Origin: CAKVLG01 sp045637805
GTDB lineage: Bacteria; Bacillota; Clostridia; Christensenellales; UBA1242
Assembly: GCA_045637805.1 (NCBI GenBank)
Contig: JAZUAE010000028.1
Location: 1-64,000 of the forward strand
Direction: 5' to 3'
Length of the DNA stretch: 64,000 bases
The position numbers and the translations under genes are program-made. The stretch's first letter is position 1. Each line of letters starts with the position of its first letter. Under the pieces are notes generated by a model, which was not told where the DNA came from, did not search any database, and saw only the letters and a list, made by a program, of their open reading frames with translations. This document shows positions 33,878 to 43,340 of this stretch, piece by piece.

Positions 33878-35437
33878 TTACGATGCAATATCGGTCGCTC
33901 TTGTTTCACGAATAATGTTAACCTTGATTTGTCCTGGATATTCAAGCTCTGCCTCAATCTTCTTAGCGATTTCTTTAGCAAGAATTATCATTGCTGAATC
34001 GTCAACCTCTTCAGGCTTAACTGCAATTCTAATCTCTCTACCTGCTTGAATAGCAAATGCGCTTGCAACGCCTTTAAATCCTTTAGCAATCTCTTCGAGT
34101 TTCTCTAAGCGTTTTACATAGGTTTCAAGTGATTCACGTCGAGCACCTGGTCTACTACTAGAAATAGCATCTGCTACTTGAACTAGGAGTGCCTCAAGAG
34201 ATTTAAATTCTACTCCGCCGTGGTGAGCCTCTATAGCGTTTATAACCTCAGGACTCTCTTTAAATTTCTTAGCTATATCAGCACCGATTGAAATGTGAGT
34301 TCCTTCCATTTCAAAGTCTAGTGCTTTACCGATGTCGTGTAATAATCCTGCGCGTTTAGCTAAGGCTACGTTTCCGCCAAGTTCGCCAGCCAAAAGCCCT
34401 GCTAAATAACTAGTTTCTAAACTATGTTTGAGTACGTTTTGACCGTAGCTTGTACGGTATTTGAGTCTACCAAGGATTTTTACCATTTCTGGGTGGATAT
34501 TAAATATGCCTGCTTCAAAGATAGCGTTTTCGCCAGATTCTTTGATAGTCTTTTCAATATCTTTCTTTACTTTTTCAACAATATCCTCTACGCGTGCTGG
34601 GTGAATTCTACCATCGGTGATAAGTTTTTCAAGTGTGAGACGAGCAACTTCACGTCTGATTGGATCAAAGCTAGAAAGAACTACTGCTTCAGGAGTATCG
34701 TCAACGATTAAATCAACACCTGTTGCTTGTTCAATTGCTCTGATATTTCTACCTTCACGGCCGATAATTCTACCCTTCATTTCATCGTTTGGAAGTGGTA
34801 CAGTTGTAACTGTTGCTTCAGCTGTGTGATCAGTTGCACATTTTTGAATAGCTAAGCTTATAATTTCGCGGGCTTTATTCTCACCCTCTTCGCGCGCTTT
34901 GTTTTCAATATCTCTTACAATGATACCAGCATCACGTTTTGCCTCTTCTTCAATAGATGACACTAATTGTTTTTTAGCTTCTTCTTTAGAAAGACATGAA
35001 ATTCTTTCTAACTCTTTATCAATATCAGCTTTTTTATTTTCAAGATCCTTTTCACGTTTTGTGAGCTCATTAGATTTGTTTTCTAAGTTTGCTCTTGCTT
35101 CATCTAATTGCTCCAGCTTTCTATCTGCCGCAGCTTCTTTTTTATCAAGAGTTTCTTCTCTTTGCGCAATACGATTTTCCATTCTTTGAATTTCAATTTT
35201 ACGTTCTTTTAAATCGTTTTCGCTTTCAGTTTTTAACTTTAAAACTTCTTCTTTTGCCTCAAGTACTGCTTCTTTTTTAAGTTGTTTAGCTTCAGCTTCA
35301 GCTGTTTCAACTATTTTTGCAGCATCAGATTTTGCTTTCCCTATTTGATTTTTCTGCACTTTTGTTGTAACAAAATATGTTACCACAGAGCCAAGTAACA
35401 GACAACCCAAGGAAAGACCTATATATATGCCTACCAT
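33878..35437 (-). CDS. rny: Ribonuclease Y
   Basis: 519 aa membrane-anchored endoribonuclease that initiates mRNA decay in Firmicutes. One N-terminal transmembrane helix (about 4-24), a long charged coiled coil (about 30-200), a KH domain (GRIIGREGRNIRAIE, about 228) and an HD domain (LLHDIGKAL, about 367) are all present. Full family length. RBS AAGGAGGAA. Confidence 0.96.
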   Translation of the reverse strand: MVGIYIGLSLGCLLLGSVVTYFVTTKVQKNQIGKAKSDAAKIVETAEAEAKQLKKEAVLEAKEEVLKLKTESENDLKERKIEIQRMENRIAQREETLDKKEAAADRKLEQLDEARANLENKSNELTKREKDLENKKADIDKELERISCLSKEEAKKQLVSSIEEEAKRDAGIIVRDIENKAREEGENKAREIISLAIQKCATDHTAEATVTTVPLPNDEMKGRIIGREGRNIRAIEQATGVDLIVDDTPEAVVLSSFDPIRREVARLTLEKLITDGRIHPARVEDIVEKVKKDIEKTIKESGENAIFEAGIFNIHPEMVKILGRLKYRTSYGQNVLKHSLETSYLAGLLAGELGGNVALAKRAGLLHDIGKALDFEMEGTHISIGADIAKKFKESPEVINAIEAHHGGVEFKSLEALLVQVADAISSSRPGARRESLETYVKRLEKLEEIAKGFKGVASAFAIQAGREIRIAVKPEEVDDSAMIILAKEIAKKIEAELEYPGQIKVNIIRETRATDIAS

Positions 35438-35524
35438 ATATCTTTCCTCCTTAAAATATTTAGATAAAAAATATTTACGCCCTAAACGGGTTATTTACTA
35501 TCTATGCTCCTTAGAGCTACATTA

Positions 35525-35553
35525 AGTTTAACACAAAGAAGATTAACTGTCAA
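35525..35553 (-). promoter_or_regulatory. rny: rny promoter
   Basis: Minus strand TTGACA (35548-35553), 17 bases, TAAACT (35525-35530), followed by a roughly 80-base leader with small hairpins (for example CGCCC/GGGTT around 35480-35492) before the RBS. Confidence 0.6.
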
Positions 35554-35556
35554 TTT

Positions 35557-36546
35557 TTATTTTCCTTCTTTGACAGCTTCTCTTACTTTCTTTTCAACTT
35601 CTTCTGTTACTTCAGCGTGTGCTGTGAGATAATTTTTTGCAGCTTCGCGGCCTTGAGCAATCTTTTCTCCGCCATACGAGAACCATGAACCACTCTTTTC
35701 AATAATGCCTTTTTCTACAGCAAGGTCAAGAATACAACCCTCTTTGCTTACACCAAGGCCAAAAACAATGTCAAATTCAGCTGTTTTGAATGGAGGTGCC
35801 ATTTTGTTTTTAACAACTTTTACTTTAGTTCTATTACCTACAGCGTCAGAGCCATCTTTTATTGTTTCTGTTCTTCTAACATCTAAACGGATAGATGAAT
35901 AGAATTTAAGCGCTTTACCTCCAGGTGTTGTTTCTGGTGAACCAAACATAACACCAACTTTTTCACGAAGTTGGTTGATGAAAATAACGCATGTTTTTGT
36001 TTTATTTGTGATACCTGCAAGTTTTCTGAGTGCTTGGCTCATAAGTCTTGCTTGTAAACCTACGTGATTGTCACCCATTTCACCATCAATTTCAGCTTTT
36101 GGTGTGAGAGCTGCAACTGAGTCAATTACAACAATGTCAACTGATCCACTGCGAACGAGCTCTTCGGCAATCTCTAAGCCTTGTTCACCAGTATCTGGTT
36201 GAGAGACATAGAGATTTTTTGTATCAACACCAAGGCGAGCAGCGTATACTGGGTCGAGTGCGTGCTCTGCATCAATGAATGCAGCTGTTCCACCAAGTTT
36301 TTGTGCTTCAGCTACAATGTGAAGTGATACGGTTGTTTTACCAGAAGATTCTGGTCCATAGATTTCAACAATTCTGCCTCTAGGAATACCGCCGATTCCA
36401 AGAGCTAGGTCAAGTGCTAAGCATCCAGTTGGTATAACATCAACATTTTCAGCGGCAACTTCACCAAGTTTCATAATACTTCCCTTACCAAACTGTTTCT
36501 CAATTTGAGAGATTGCTTGCTCTAGAGATTTTGCTTTGTCGTTCAT
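35557..36546 (-). CDS. recA: Recombinase RecA
   Basis: 329 aa. It forms filaments on single-stranded DNA, drives strand exchange and activates LexA cleavage. Walker A GPESSGKTT (about residue 63), MAW-like VDSVAALTPKAE and the loop-2 region (FINQLREKVGVMFGSPETTPGG) are present. It follows pgsA by 2 bases and so is transcribed from the upstream operon. I see no SOS box directly before it. Confidence 0.98.
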   Translation of the reverse strand: MNDKAKSLEQAISQIEKQFGKGSIMKLGEVAAENVDVIPTGCLALDLALGIGGIPRGRIVEIYGPESSGKTTVSLHIVAEAQKLGGTAAFIDAEHALDPVYAARLGVDTKNLYVSQPDTGEQGLEIAEELVRSGSVDIVVIDSVAALTPKAEIDGEMGDNHVGLQARLMSQALRKLAGITNKTKTCVIFINQLREKVGVMFGSPETTPGGKALKFYSSIRLDVRRTETIKDGSDAVGNRTKVKVVKNKMAPPFKTAEFDIVFGLGVSKEGCILDLAVEKGIIEKSGSWFSYGGEKIAQGREAAKNYLTAHAEVTEEVEKKVREAVKEGK

Positions 36547-36548
36547 AA

Positions 36549-37178
36549 TTATTCTCCTTTTTCTTCTTGTTGTTTTAATGATTTTACAGCATTTACGCTA
36601 TAGTTTACAGCAGATATGATTGTAAGCGTTACACCAACTATCATGAGACCAAGACCAAAGCATCTAACGTATTCAACGCTAAATCCTTTAAATATCTCAG
36701 CATTTGCTCCACCTTGAAGCACGCTGATTAGTCCCACATAAAGCATAAGTGTCATTGATGCTAAATCTAAGAAAAATGATTTAACCTTTCCAAATATATC
36801 TGCAGCAATTACTATTTTCTTGTTTGCTGCGACCATTCTAATTCCACTAATTAAGATATCGCGTAATACTACAATTAAAATCATTAATGTAGCAAGCCAC
36901 TCGGTTGTAACACCGCTAATTAGTACTAAAATTAATGCAGATGTTGTTATAAATTTGTCTGCTATTTGATCCATAAACTTACCAAAGTCTGTGATCAAGT
37001 TGTACTTTCTTGCAATATAACCATCTAAAAAGTCAGTCAAACATGCGAGAATGTAAATTCCAAGAGCAATAAATATGCCTATGCCGTTTGGAATGTCGAT
37101 AAGAAATAATGCAATCATGATAGGTGTGCAAAACAATCTTACCATTGTTAATTGATTTGGTACATTCATTTTAGCCAT
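36549..37178 (-). CDS. pgsA: CDP-diacylglycerol-glycerol-3-phosphate 3-phosphatidyltransferase
   Basis: 209 aa membrane enzyme that makes phosphatidylglycerophosphate for phosphatidylglycerol. The CDP-alcohol motif D-x2-DG-x2-AR-x8-G-x3-D-x3-D is read in DFLDGYIARKY...DFGKFMDQIAD. I chose ATG 37178 (MAKMNVPN): AAGGAG is 9 bases upstream and the ATG overlaps the rimO stop (ATGGCTAA), so the two genes should be coupled. An in-frame ATG at 37202 lies inside rimO without an RBS. Confidence 0.93.
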   Translation of the reverse strand: MAKMNVPNQLTMVRLFCTPIMIALFLIDIPNGIGIFIALGIYILACLTDFLDGYIARKYNLITDFGKFMDQIADKFITTSALILVLISGVTTEWLATLMILIVVLRDILISGIRMVAANKKIVIAADIFGKVKSFFLDLASMTLMLYVGLISVLQGGANAEIFKGFSVEYVRCFGLGLMIVGVTLTIISAVNYSVNAVKSLKQQEEKGE

Positions 37179-38526
37179 TTTCTTTAACTCCTTGTAAATC
37201 ATAATCTTTTACTCCAGTCACCTTTACATTTATGTGTACTCCAAGAGGTAAAGGATCCTTGGATTTGAAGTATATAACAGTGTCAACCTCTGGTGATTGA
37301 TACTGAGACCTTCCGAAAAATCTTTGCTTTTCGTAATCTATACCCTCGTAAACAACTTCGAGAGTTTTGCCCACAAATTGCTCTTTATTTAATTTTTGAG
37401 CAATTTTCTTTTGCAGTTTTATTAGTTTTATTAATCGTTTTTGTTTGATTTTTTCGTCTACATGGTTTGGATAATTGTAAGAGGCTGTACCCTCCTCTCT
37501 CGAGTATGCAAAGAAACCTACGTTTTGCATAGGGTGATTTTCAATAAACTTTACAATTTCTTCAAAATCTTCCTCTGTTTCACCCGGAAAACCAACCATG
37601 AATGTAGTTCGCACTGCAACATATTCAGAAAGGTTTGAAATTTTATTTATCAAATCTTCATGCATTTGACTATTCGATTTTCTATTCATCATCTTCAAAA
37701 TTTTGCTAGATGAATGCTGGAATGGAATGTCTAGATATTTACAAACCTTTTTATTTTTAATAATTTCAGTAAGAAGTTCATCGGTGATTTGTTCGGGATA
37801 ACAATAAAGTAATCTTATCCATTTGAGTTTCTTAATTTTACTTAGCTCGCGAATAAGTTTTATAAGGCTTGGCTTACCATACAAATCTTCGCCATATTTT
37901 GTTACGTCCTGGGCTACAAGTATGAGTTCAGTAGCACCGCCGTCAACCAAATGTTTTGCTTCATCATAAAGAGATTCGATTGTTCTTGATCTAAATCTGC
38001 CACGAATATATGGTATTGTACAGAAAGCGCAATATTTATCGCAGCCATCTGCAATCTTTAAGTATGCATAGTGGCTTGGTGTTGTAATAAGTCTATTTCC
38101 ATAAAAGTTTTGTTCAACAAGTTTGTCTTTTCGTACATATTTGACTGTCTTGTTTGCAAGTGAGTCGGTTATTATTTTTGCAATTTTGTCATATTCATTT
38201 ATGCCAAGAAAAACGTCTACTTCTGGGAGATCTTTACGCATTTGTTGTAACCATTCGTCTTTTTGTGGCATACAACCAGTAACAATTAAACGTTTACATC
38301 TACCTTTTTTTCTATGAGCAATCATTTCAACTATTGTGTCATAGGATTCGTCTCTAGATGCCTTTATAAAACCACAAGTATTGATAATTATTATATCGGC
38401 TCTTTTTGCGTCACTCGTAAACGAAAACCCTGCCTCCTGTAAGTAAGAAAGCATGTGTTCTGTGTCTACTCTGTTTTTATCACAGCCAAGTGATATAACT
38501 CCCACGTTTAATTTTTTGTTTGACAT
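37171..38526 (-). CDS. rimO: Ribosomal protein S12 methylthiotransferase RimO
   Basis: 451 aa radical SAM methylthiotransferase that modifies an aspartate of ribosomal protein S12. It differs from MiaB in its N-terminus (ISLGCDKNRVDTE). The radical SAM motif is CDKYCAFC (about residue 159), the additional cluster cysteines lie in the N-terminal domain (CGFIKASRDES, TGCMPQ), and a TRAM-like C-terminus follows. It sits 9 bases after ftsK in a conserved ftsK-rimO-pgsA-recA order. Confidence 0.94.
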   Translation of the reverse strand: MSNKKLNVGVISLGCDKNRVDTEHMLSYLQEAGFSFTSDAKRADIIIINTCGFIKASRDESYDTIVEMIAHRKKGRCKRLIVTGCMPQKDEWLQQMRKDLPEVDVFLGINEYDKIAKIITDSLANKTVKYVRKDKLVEQNFYGNRLITTPSHYAYLKIADGCDKYCAFCTIPYIRGRFRSRTIESLYDEAKHLVDGGATELILVAQDVTKYGEDLYGKPSLIKLIRELSKIKKLKWIRLLYCYPEQITDELLTEIIKNKKVCKYLDIPFQHSSSKILKMMNRKSNSQMHEDLINKISNLSEYVAVRTTFMVGFPGETEEDFEEIVKFIENHPMQNVGFFAYSREEGTASYNYPNHVDEKIKQKRLIKLIKLQKKIAQKLNKEQFVGKTLEVVYEGIDYEKQRFFGRSQYQSPEVDTVIYFKSKDPLPLGVHINVKVTGVKDYDLQGVKENG

Positions 38527-38535
38527 AATTATCTC

Positions 38536-41172
38536 CTAATCTTCTGCAATATCTCCAAAGAGCTCTCTATACTGCTCTTCTGTTACATAAACTTCTCTTT
38601 GTTTATTGCCTACGCCCTCAGCAATAAACCCACGGCGTTCCATTTGATCAATAATTCTTGCAGCTCTTGCATATCCGATTTGGAATCTGCGTTGAAGCAT
38701 TGATGTAGATGCTTTGCCTGATTTCATAACTAAGCGCAAAGCTTGAGGCATATATTCGTCCATACGCTCTTCAAAATTTGCTTGTTTTTCTTCCAAACTC
38801 TTTCCGCCGCCTTCATCGTCATCGGCTGGTTTTGAAAGTGCATTGATTTGTTTTTGTATCTCTTCATCATATGTTGAGATGTTTTTGCTCTTAATAAATT
38901 TAAGTGTAGCAGTTATTTCCTCGTCAGTTACATATGCTGCTTGCAATCTTACCTTTTGGTTTGAATCCTGTGCTGAGAATAACATATCACCTTGACCAAG
39001 TAATTTTTCAGCACCACCCTCATCAAGAACTGTCTTACTATCAACAGCACTTGAAAGTGAAAATGCAACACGAGTTGGTAAGTTGTTTTTGATTGTACCA
39101 GTTACGACGTCAACTGATGGACGTTGTGTTGCAACAACCATGTGAATACCTGCAGCACGACCAAGTTGAGTAATTCTTTGTATTTTAAGTTCAACGTCTT
39201 TCTTCATACGACTTGTCATAAGTTCAGCAAGTTCATCAACGATAATTACTAAGTAAGGGAGTTTCTTTTCTGCTCCGCTTACAATCTCTTGACGTTTATT
39301 ATATCCTTCGATATTTTGACAGTCGCTTTGTACCATAATTTCATAACGTCGTTCCATTTCTTTAACAGACCAAGTAAGAACGTTATTAGCCCTTTCACAG
39401 TCGCTTACTATTTCAGGCAACATCATGTGTGGCATACGATTGTATCTGCTAAATTCTACCCTCTTTGGGTCAATCATTACAAAACGTAAATCTTCTGGAG
39501 AAGACTTATACATGAGCGACATGATTACTGAGTGCAAGAATACAGATTTACCTGAACCAGTAGAACCCGCAATCAACATGTGAACAAGTTTTGCAAGGCT
39601 TTTTACGATAATTTCACCTGTTATGTTCTTACCTATAGCAATAGGCAGTGGACCTTTGAAATTTTGGAATTCATTAGACTCTACAAGTTCTTTCAAACCA
39701 ACTGTTGAACATATATCATTTTCAAGCTCTATACCGAAAGCGTTTTTGCCAGGGATAGGTGCCTCTATACGTACACCATGTTTAGCCTTAAGCGCCATTG
39801 AAATATCTGGTTCATGAGGGAGCACTCTTGTAACTGAAATACCTGCAGGCATTGCTAGTTCATAGCGTGTAACTTTTGGTCCACGAACTACGTTAATTAC
39901 TTTTGCAGGAATCTTAAACATATCAAGAGTTTCCTCGAGTATTCTAGATTTCTCTTTATACTCTGCAGTATAGTCGCCCTTAACTTCTTTAAATTCTTTT
40001 AGAAGCTTGGTTGTTGGCGGCTCATATTTTGTTGGTAGATTTTTAAAGTTGAGTTGCTCAGGAGTAGTATCTTGAGCAGGTTTTCTATCACGACGTCTAC
40101 GAACAAGTGGTTCAAAAGTGTCTTCTTCATCGTTATTTGTATCACCAAATATTGATGGTAATTCACTTGGTTCTTCTTTTATTAAATCAATTCCATCTGA
40201 CCCAAGTCCACGTCTTCGACTAATGATTGGTTCTTCAGGTGAAGTTTCGTCTTCATTTATTGAAGTAAAAGAAGCTGTTGGTTTATATGTTCCCCAACTT
40301 GTGGTAATTGAACCGTCGTCGTTAGTTTCATTTTCATCTTCATCGCTTTTGAAAATGTCTGGCGTTGTATCCCTATTTCCAAATAATATTTCGTGTGCAG
40401 ATTTTGGCTCGTCATCTTCTTCAATTTGAGAGGAAGAATCTTCTTCAGTCGTTGCAAAAAGTGTGTGCTTAGCCTCATCAATTTCAGGTTTTGCTAGAGG
40501 ATTGATTGTATCAAACATTGATGGTTTGTATTCTGTTTCCTCAGGTTGACTTCCTGATAATCTTTGTTCTAGAGAATAAGCTTCTTCGTTGTTATAATTA
40601 ATTAAATTTTCATCAAAATCGGCAGTTTTTTGCCATTTTTGAGGATTATTTGCAGCTAAATTGCGTTTTTTGCGTGTGTTTTTATAAATTATGTAATCAA
40701 CAACTAGACCTACAAATATGCTAGATAAAATCACATACACTACATATGTTCCAACGACACCGATAATGGCTCTGATAGGAAATACCAAAATCCCTAAAAT
40801 TGCCCCACCTACAGTTATTCCGTTTGGCATGCTTATACATAGTGAAAGATATTTACCCATCTCAGAAAAAGTTGCTGTTGTATTTAATATACTAGTAGTG
40901 AAAATTGTGTGGAATAAACACAGTAAACTAGTCATTGCTAGTATTAAATATAGTGTATATTTAGTGCTGAATGTATATTTTAAATTAAGCAATAATGCTG
41001 CCCCTATTAAAAAAAGTAATATCATTAATGGATATGCAAGAATGCCAAATAAGCCTTGGAAAAATCTTCCAAGACCTAAAAATGATGGAAAACAACACAG
41101 TAAAAATATTAGGCTTGAAAGAGCCATTAAAACTATACCTGTAATCTTTTTACCGCTAATCTTTTTACCCAC
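38536..41172 (-). CDS. ftsK: DNA translocase FtsK/SpoIIIE
   Basis: 878 aa. Four to five N-terminal transmembrane segments (about 10-175), an acidic linker (about 190-390), then the motor with GSTGSGKSVF (about residue 556), DPKRVEFSRY and VDELAEL. A C-terminal winged gamma domain (RRFQIGYARAARIIDQMERRGF) reads DNA polarity. In spore formers this protein pumps the chromosome into the forespore. Second gene of the M16-ftsK-rimO-pgsA-recA operon. Confidence 0.95.
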   Translation of the reverse strand: MGKKISGKKITGIVLMALSSLIFLLCCFPSFLGLGRFFQGLFGILAYPLMILLFLIGAALLLNLKYTFSTKYTLYLILAMTSLLCLFHTIFTTSILNTTATFSEMGKYLSLCISMPNGITVGGAILGILVFPIRAIIGVVGTYVVYVILSSIFVGLVVDYIIYKNTRKKRNLAANNPQKWQKTADFDENLINYNNEEAYSLEQRLSGSQPEETEYKPSMFDTINPLAKPEIDEAKHTLFATTEEDSSSQIEEDDEPKSAHEILFGNRDTTPDIFKSDEDENETNDDGSITTSWGTYKPTASFTSINEDETSPEEPIISRRRGLGSDGIDLIKEEPSELPSIFGDTNNDEEDTFEPLVRRRRDRKPAQDTTPEQLNFKNLPTKYEPPTTKLLKEFKEVKGDYTAEYKEKSRILEETLDMFKIPAKVINVVRGPKVTRYELAMPAGISVTRVLPHEPDISMALKAKHGVRIEAPIPGKNAFGIELENDICSTVGLKELVESNEFQNFKGPLPIAIGKNITGEIIVKSLAKLVHMLIAGSTGSGKSVFLHSVIMSLMYKSSPEDLRFVMIDPKRVEFSRYNRMPHMMLPEIVSDCERANNVLTWSVKEMERRYEIMVQSDCQNIEGYNKRQEIVSGAEKKLPYLVIIVDELAELMTSRMKKDVELKIQRITQLGRAAGIHMVVATQRPSVDVVTGTIKNNLPTRVAFSLSSAVDSKTVLDEGGAEKLLGQGDMLFSAQDSNQKVRLQAAYVTDEEITATLKFIKSKNISTYDEEIQKQINALSKPADDDEGGGKSLEEKQANFEERMDEYMPQALRLVMKSGKASTSMLQRRFQIGYARAARIIDQMERRGFIAEGVGNKQREVYVTEEQYRELFGDIAED

Positions 41173-41192
41173 TTTTTTTTACCTTCTATTTT

Positions 41193-42458
41193 TTATTGTG
41201 CAGTGCCTTTAAAAATATCTTCACTAATTTCTATCGGATTTCCAAGATATGAAATAAATAATGATTTTGGATTTAAAATACTCTTGAAAATTTTGTTAGC
41301 ATCACTTGAATCTGTCATTTCAATATTCAAAAGTTCACTAGAGAGTGAAATCGGTTGTTTATTTATAGCAATTTCTCTAGCAATACGTTTTGCATAGCTT
41401 AACATATTGTCCATATCTAAAATGAACTTAGTGATATATATATTCTTTTCAAGTTCAAAATCGTGTGATGAAATCCCGCCGCCTTTAACAAACTCGCGAA
41501 TAAAGTCAATAATTCTTCTGATGAAATGTTCAGTGTGCTCAAATTCTACAGCACAGTATATTCCAAAATTACCATTGTTTGCATATTTATTGATAATTAT
41601 CTCTATGCTATGATAATAATATTCGGTTTCGTTTAAAAATTTCTTAAGACGACTTTCAAAAATTTCTTTTGCAATATTTAAAGCATGTTTGCGAGAATGT
41701 TTAAAACTGATTGATGGGAAAGAAAGTAGAATACGACTTTGATTTATTCTCTTATTCTTTGTCCTTATACCACCAGTGAAATCTGTAATCTCTGCAACGA
41801 ATTTAAGTTTTTTATATTCACTTTCCTCTAAAAATTTCGCATAAAATGATTTCATTACAAAATCATATATATCATCAGGATCAATGTCGCCTGCAACGGA
41901 TATAATTGTATTCTTTGGTGTTAATATATTTTTTAAATGTTCACGTGCACTATAGGATTTAAATCTTGATACACTTGTTATTGTACCTAGTCCTGGGTTT
42001 GACAAACCAGTTCTGTAATAAAGTGCTTGATTTGTCATTCGATTTAATTGATATGATGCAGTTAACATTTCTTTTTGAATGTCATCAAGTTGACCTTGAC
42101 GCACTTGTTCACCATAAATATATTCAAATTTTGATGTGAATAAAATTTTACACAATAAATCTATGGCAGCTTGAACCTTATCAATCTGACAACATATTGA
42201 AAGAGTTAAATTTTCGGCTTCTGATTTTGATTCAAAAATAAAACCTTGCTCTTTTATATATGTTTCAAGAGCTTCGGCGTTTGGGAGTTCAACAGTTCCC
42301 TCTTTAAGCATTCGAGAAAGATATTCTGTTATACCCATTTCCTTATTTTTCTCACATTGGCTACCACTTGTAATGTGTACAGCTACTGCAACAAGTTTTT
42401 CTTGTTCCTTTGGTGAAATAGCTAAACGTAGTCCATTTGGAAAAGTTTTAAGTGCCAT
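41193..42458 (-). CDS. M16-family peptidase-like protein with degenerate zinc site
   Basis: 421 aa of the M16 (pitrilysin/processing-peptidase) fold, like Bacillus YmfF/MlpA. The N-terminal GITEYLSRMLKEGT aligns with the usual G-x-x-HFxEH-x4-GT motif, but all three key residues (His, Glu, His) are replaced by Glu, Ser and Arg. It is therefore probably not an active zinc protease and may act as a partner subunit or scaffold. It is 20 bases upstream of ftsK. RBS AAGGAGAAA. Confidence 0.85.
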   Translation of the reverse strand: MALKTFPNGLRLAISPKEQEKLVAVAVHITSGSQCEKNKEMGITEYLSRMLKEGTVELPNAEALETYIKEQGFIFESKSEAENLTLSICCQIDKVQAAIDLLCKILFTSKFEYIYGEQVRQGQLDDIQKEMLTASYQLNRMTNQALYYRTGLSNPGLGTITSVSRFKSYSAREHLKNILTPKNTIISVAGDIDPDDIYDFVMKSFYAKFLEESEYKKLKFVAEITDFTGGIRTKNKRINQSRILLSFPSISFKHSRKHALNIAKEIFESRLKKFLNETEYYYHSIEIIINKYANNGNFGIYCAVEFEHTEHFIRRIIDFIREFVKGGGISSHDFELEKNIYITKFILDMDNMLSYAKRIAREIAINKQPISLSSELLNIEMTDSSDANKIFKSILNPKSLFISYLGNPIEISEDIFKGTAQ

Positions 42459-42496
42459 AATTTTTCTCCTTTTGTATAGGTCTTTTTGTTTCTTTT

Positions 42497-42502
42497 ATTA
42501 TA
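42497..42502 (-). promoter_or_regulatory. Possible -10 box of the M16-ftsK-rimO-pgsA-recA operon
   Basis: Minus strand TATAAT at 42497-42502, about 38 bases before the M16 ATG and just after the ylxY terminator. The -35 region (TTACAC at 17-base spacing) is poor. Confidence 0.45.
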
Positions 42503-42504
42503 GC

Positions 42505-42533
42505 ACAAAAAAAATCCGTGTGTAAAACGGATT
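42505..42533 (-). terminator. Terminator of ylxY
   Basis: AATCCG (42513-42518) / CGGATT (42528-42533) with a 9-base loop and eight Ts on the minus strand. Confidence 0.8.
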
Positions 42534-42571
42534 TGTATGTATTTTTATATTTTTATTAACTTTTTTACAAG

Positions 42572-43294
42572 TTAGACAACAATACCCTCTATTGTTTTAC
42601 TAACATTAGTGCAAACTAACTGCTTTTCTTTTATGGTATTTAATATTTTTGGTAAAGCTTCTAATGTATGCTGTGTTGGGTGCATTAATACTAAATCACC
42701 ACCCATAATATTTTCAGTAGCACGAGTATATACTAGATTTGAATCCTTGTCACGCCAGTCAATAGTGTCACGTGTCCACATTATTGTTTTATATTTAAGA
42801 GCGTTAGCTACATTTACAGTTGTTTTATTATATGCACCTGATGGTGGTGCAAATAATGTCATTTCTATGCCTGTTATTTGTTTGACAAGCGTGTGGGTAT
42901 TATATATTTCATTATAATTTTCATTATAAGATAATTTGTCATGATCTTTGTGGTTATATCCATGGCTTCCGATTTCATGACCTTTTTCAATTATTTTCTT
43001 TAAGACATCAGGATTTGATTTTACCCAAGTGCCACCAACAAAGAATGTAGTTGTCATACCTACATCTTCAAAAGACTTTAGAATATCGTCTAAATATTCA
43101 GTTCCCCAGTACACATTAATCATCAATGAAACATTGTTATTGTCAGTATTTCCTGAATATATTACACCATTCACCACACTTGAGGCACTGACCGCAGCCG
43201 GGTCGATAACCGTACCCATGGCTACAAACAATATTACAAGTATGATCATAAAATTAGAAAGACAACTAACTATTACTTTTTGAGACTTATTCAT
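42572..43294 (-). CDS. ylxY: YlxY-like polysaccharide deacetylase-family sporulation protein
   Basis: 240 aa. N-terminal signal anchor (about 10-30), then a NodB-type carbohydrate esterase 4 domain with TTFFVGGTWVKSNP, HEIGSHGYNH and LFAPPSG motifs. The usual TFDDG metal/base motif is replaced by NVYWGTEYLDD, as in Bacillus YlxY, so deacetylase activity is doubtful. Its place between pnp and an M16 gene matches the Bacillus pnp-ylxY-mlpA order, apart from the cassette in between. The start lies 5 bases after a TATAAT and has no RBS. Confidence 0.87.
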   Translation of the reverse strand: MNKSQKVIVSCLSNFMIILVILFVAMGTVIDPAAVSASSVVNGVIYSGNTDNNNVSLMINVYWGTEYLDDILKSFEDVGMTTTFFVGGTWVKSNPDVLKKIIEKGHEIGSHGYNHKDHDKLSYNENYNEIYNTHTLVKQITGIEMTLFAPPSGAYNKTTVNVANALKYKTIMWTRDTIDWRDKDSNLVYTRATENIMGGDLVLMHPTQHTLEALPKILNTIKEKQLVCTNVSKTIEGIVV

Positions 43295-43299
43295 AGTAG

Positions 43300-43325
43300 A
43301 TTATATGCAAAAATTCGCAAATGAT
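43300..43325 (-). promoter_or_regulatory. ylxY: Promoter region of ylxY
   Basis: Minus strand TATAAT at 43300-43305, five bases before the ATG. The best -35 candidate (TTGTCA) has a long 19-base spacer. No terminator separates it from the upstream peptide gene, so read-through is possible. Confidence 0.5.
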
Positions 43326-43340
43326 GACAAAATTTGATTA

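Noticed and set aside
33878..35437. Several plus-strand ORFs within rny (for example 34424-34711 and 34899-35189)
   Set aside because: They are shadows of the coiled-coil and KH/HD coding sequence, without RBS or recognisable proteins.
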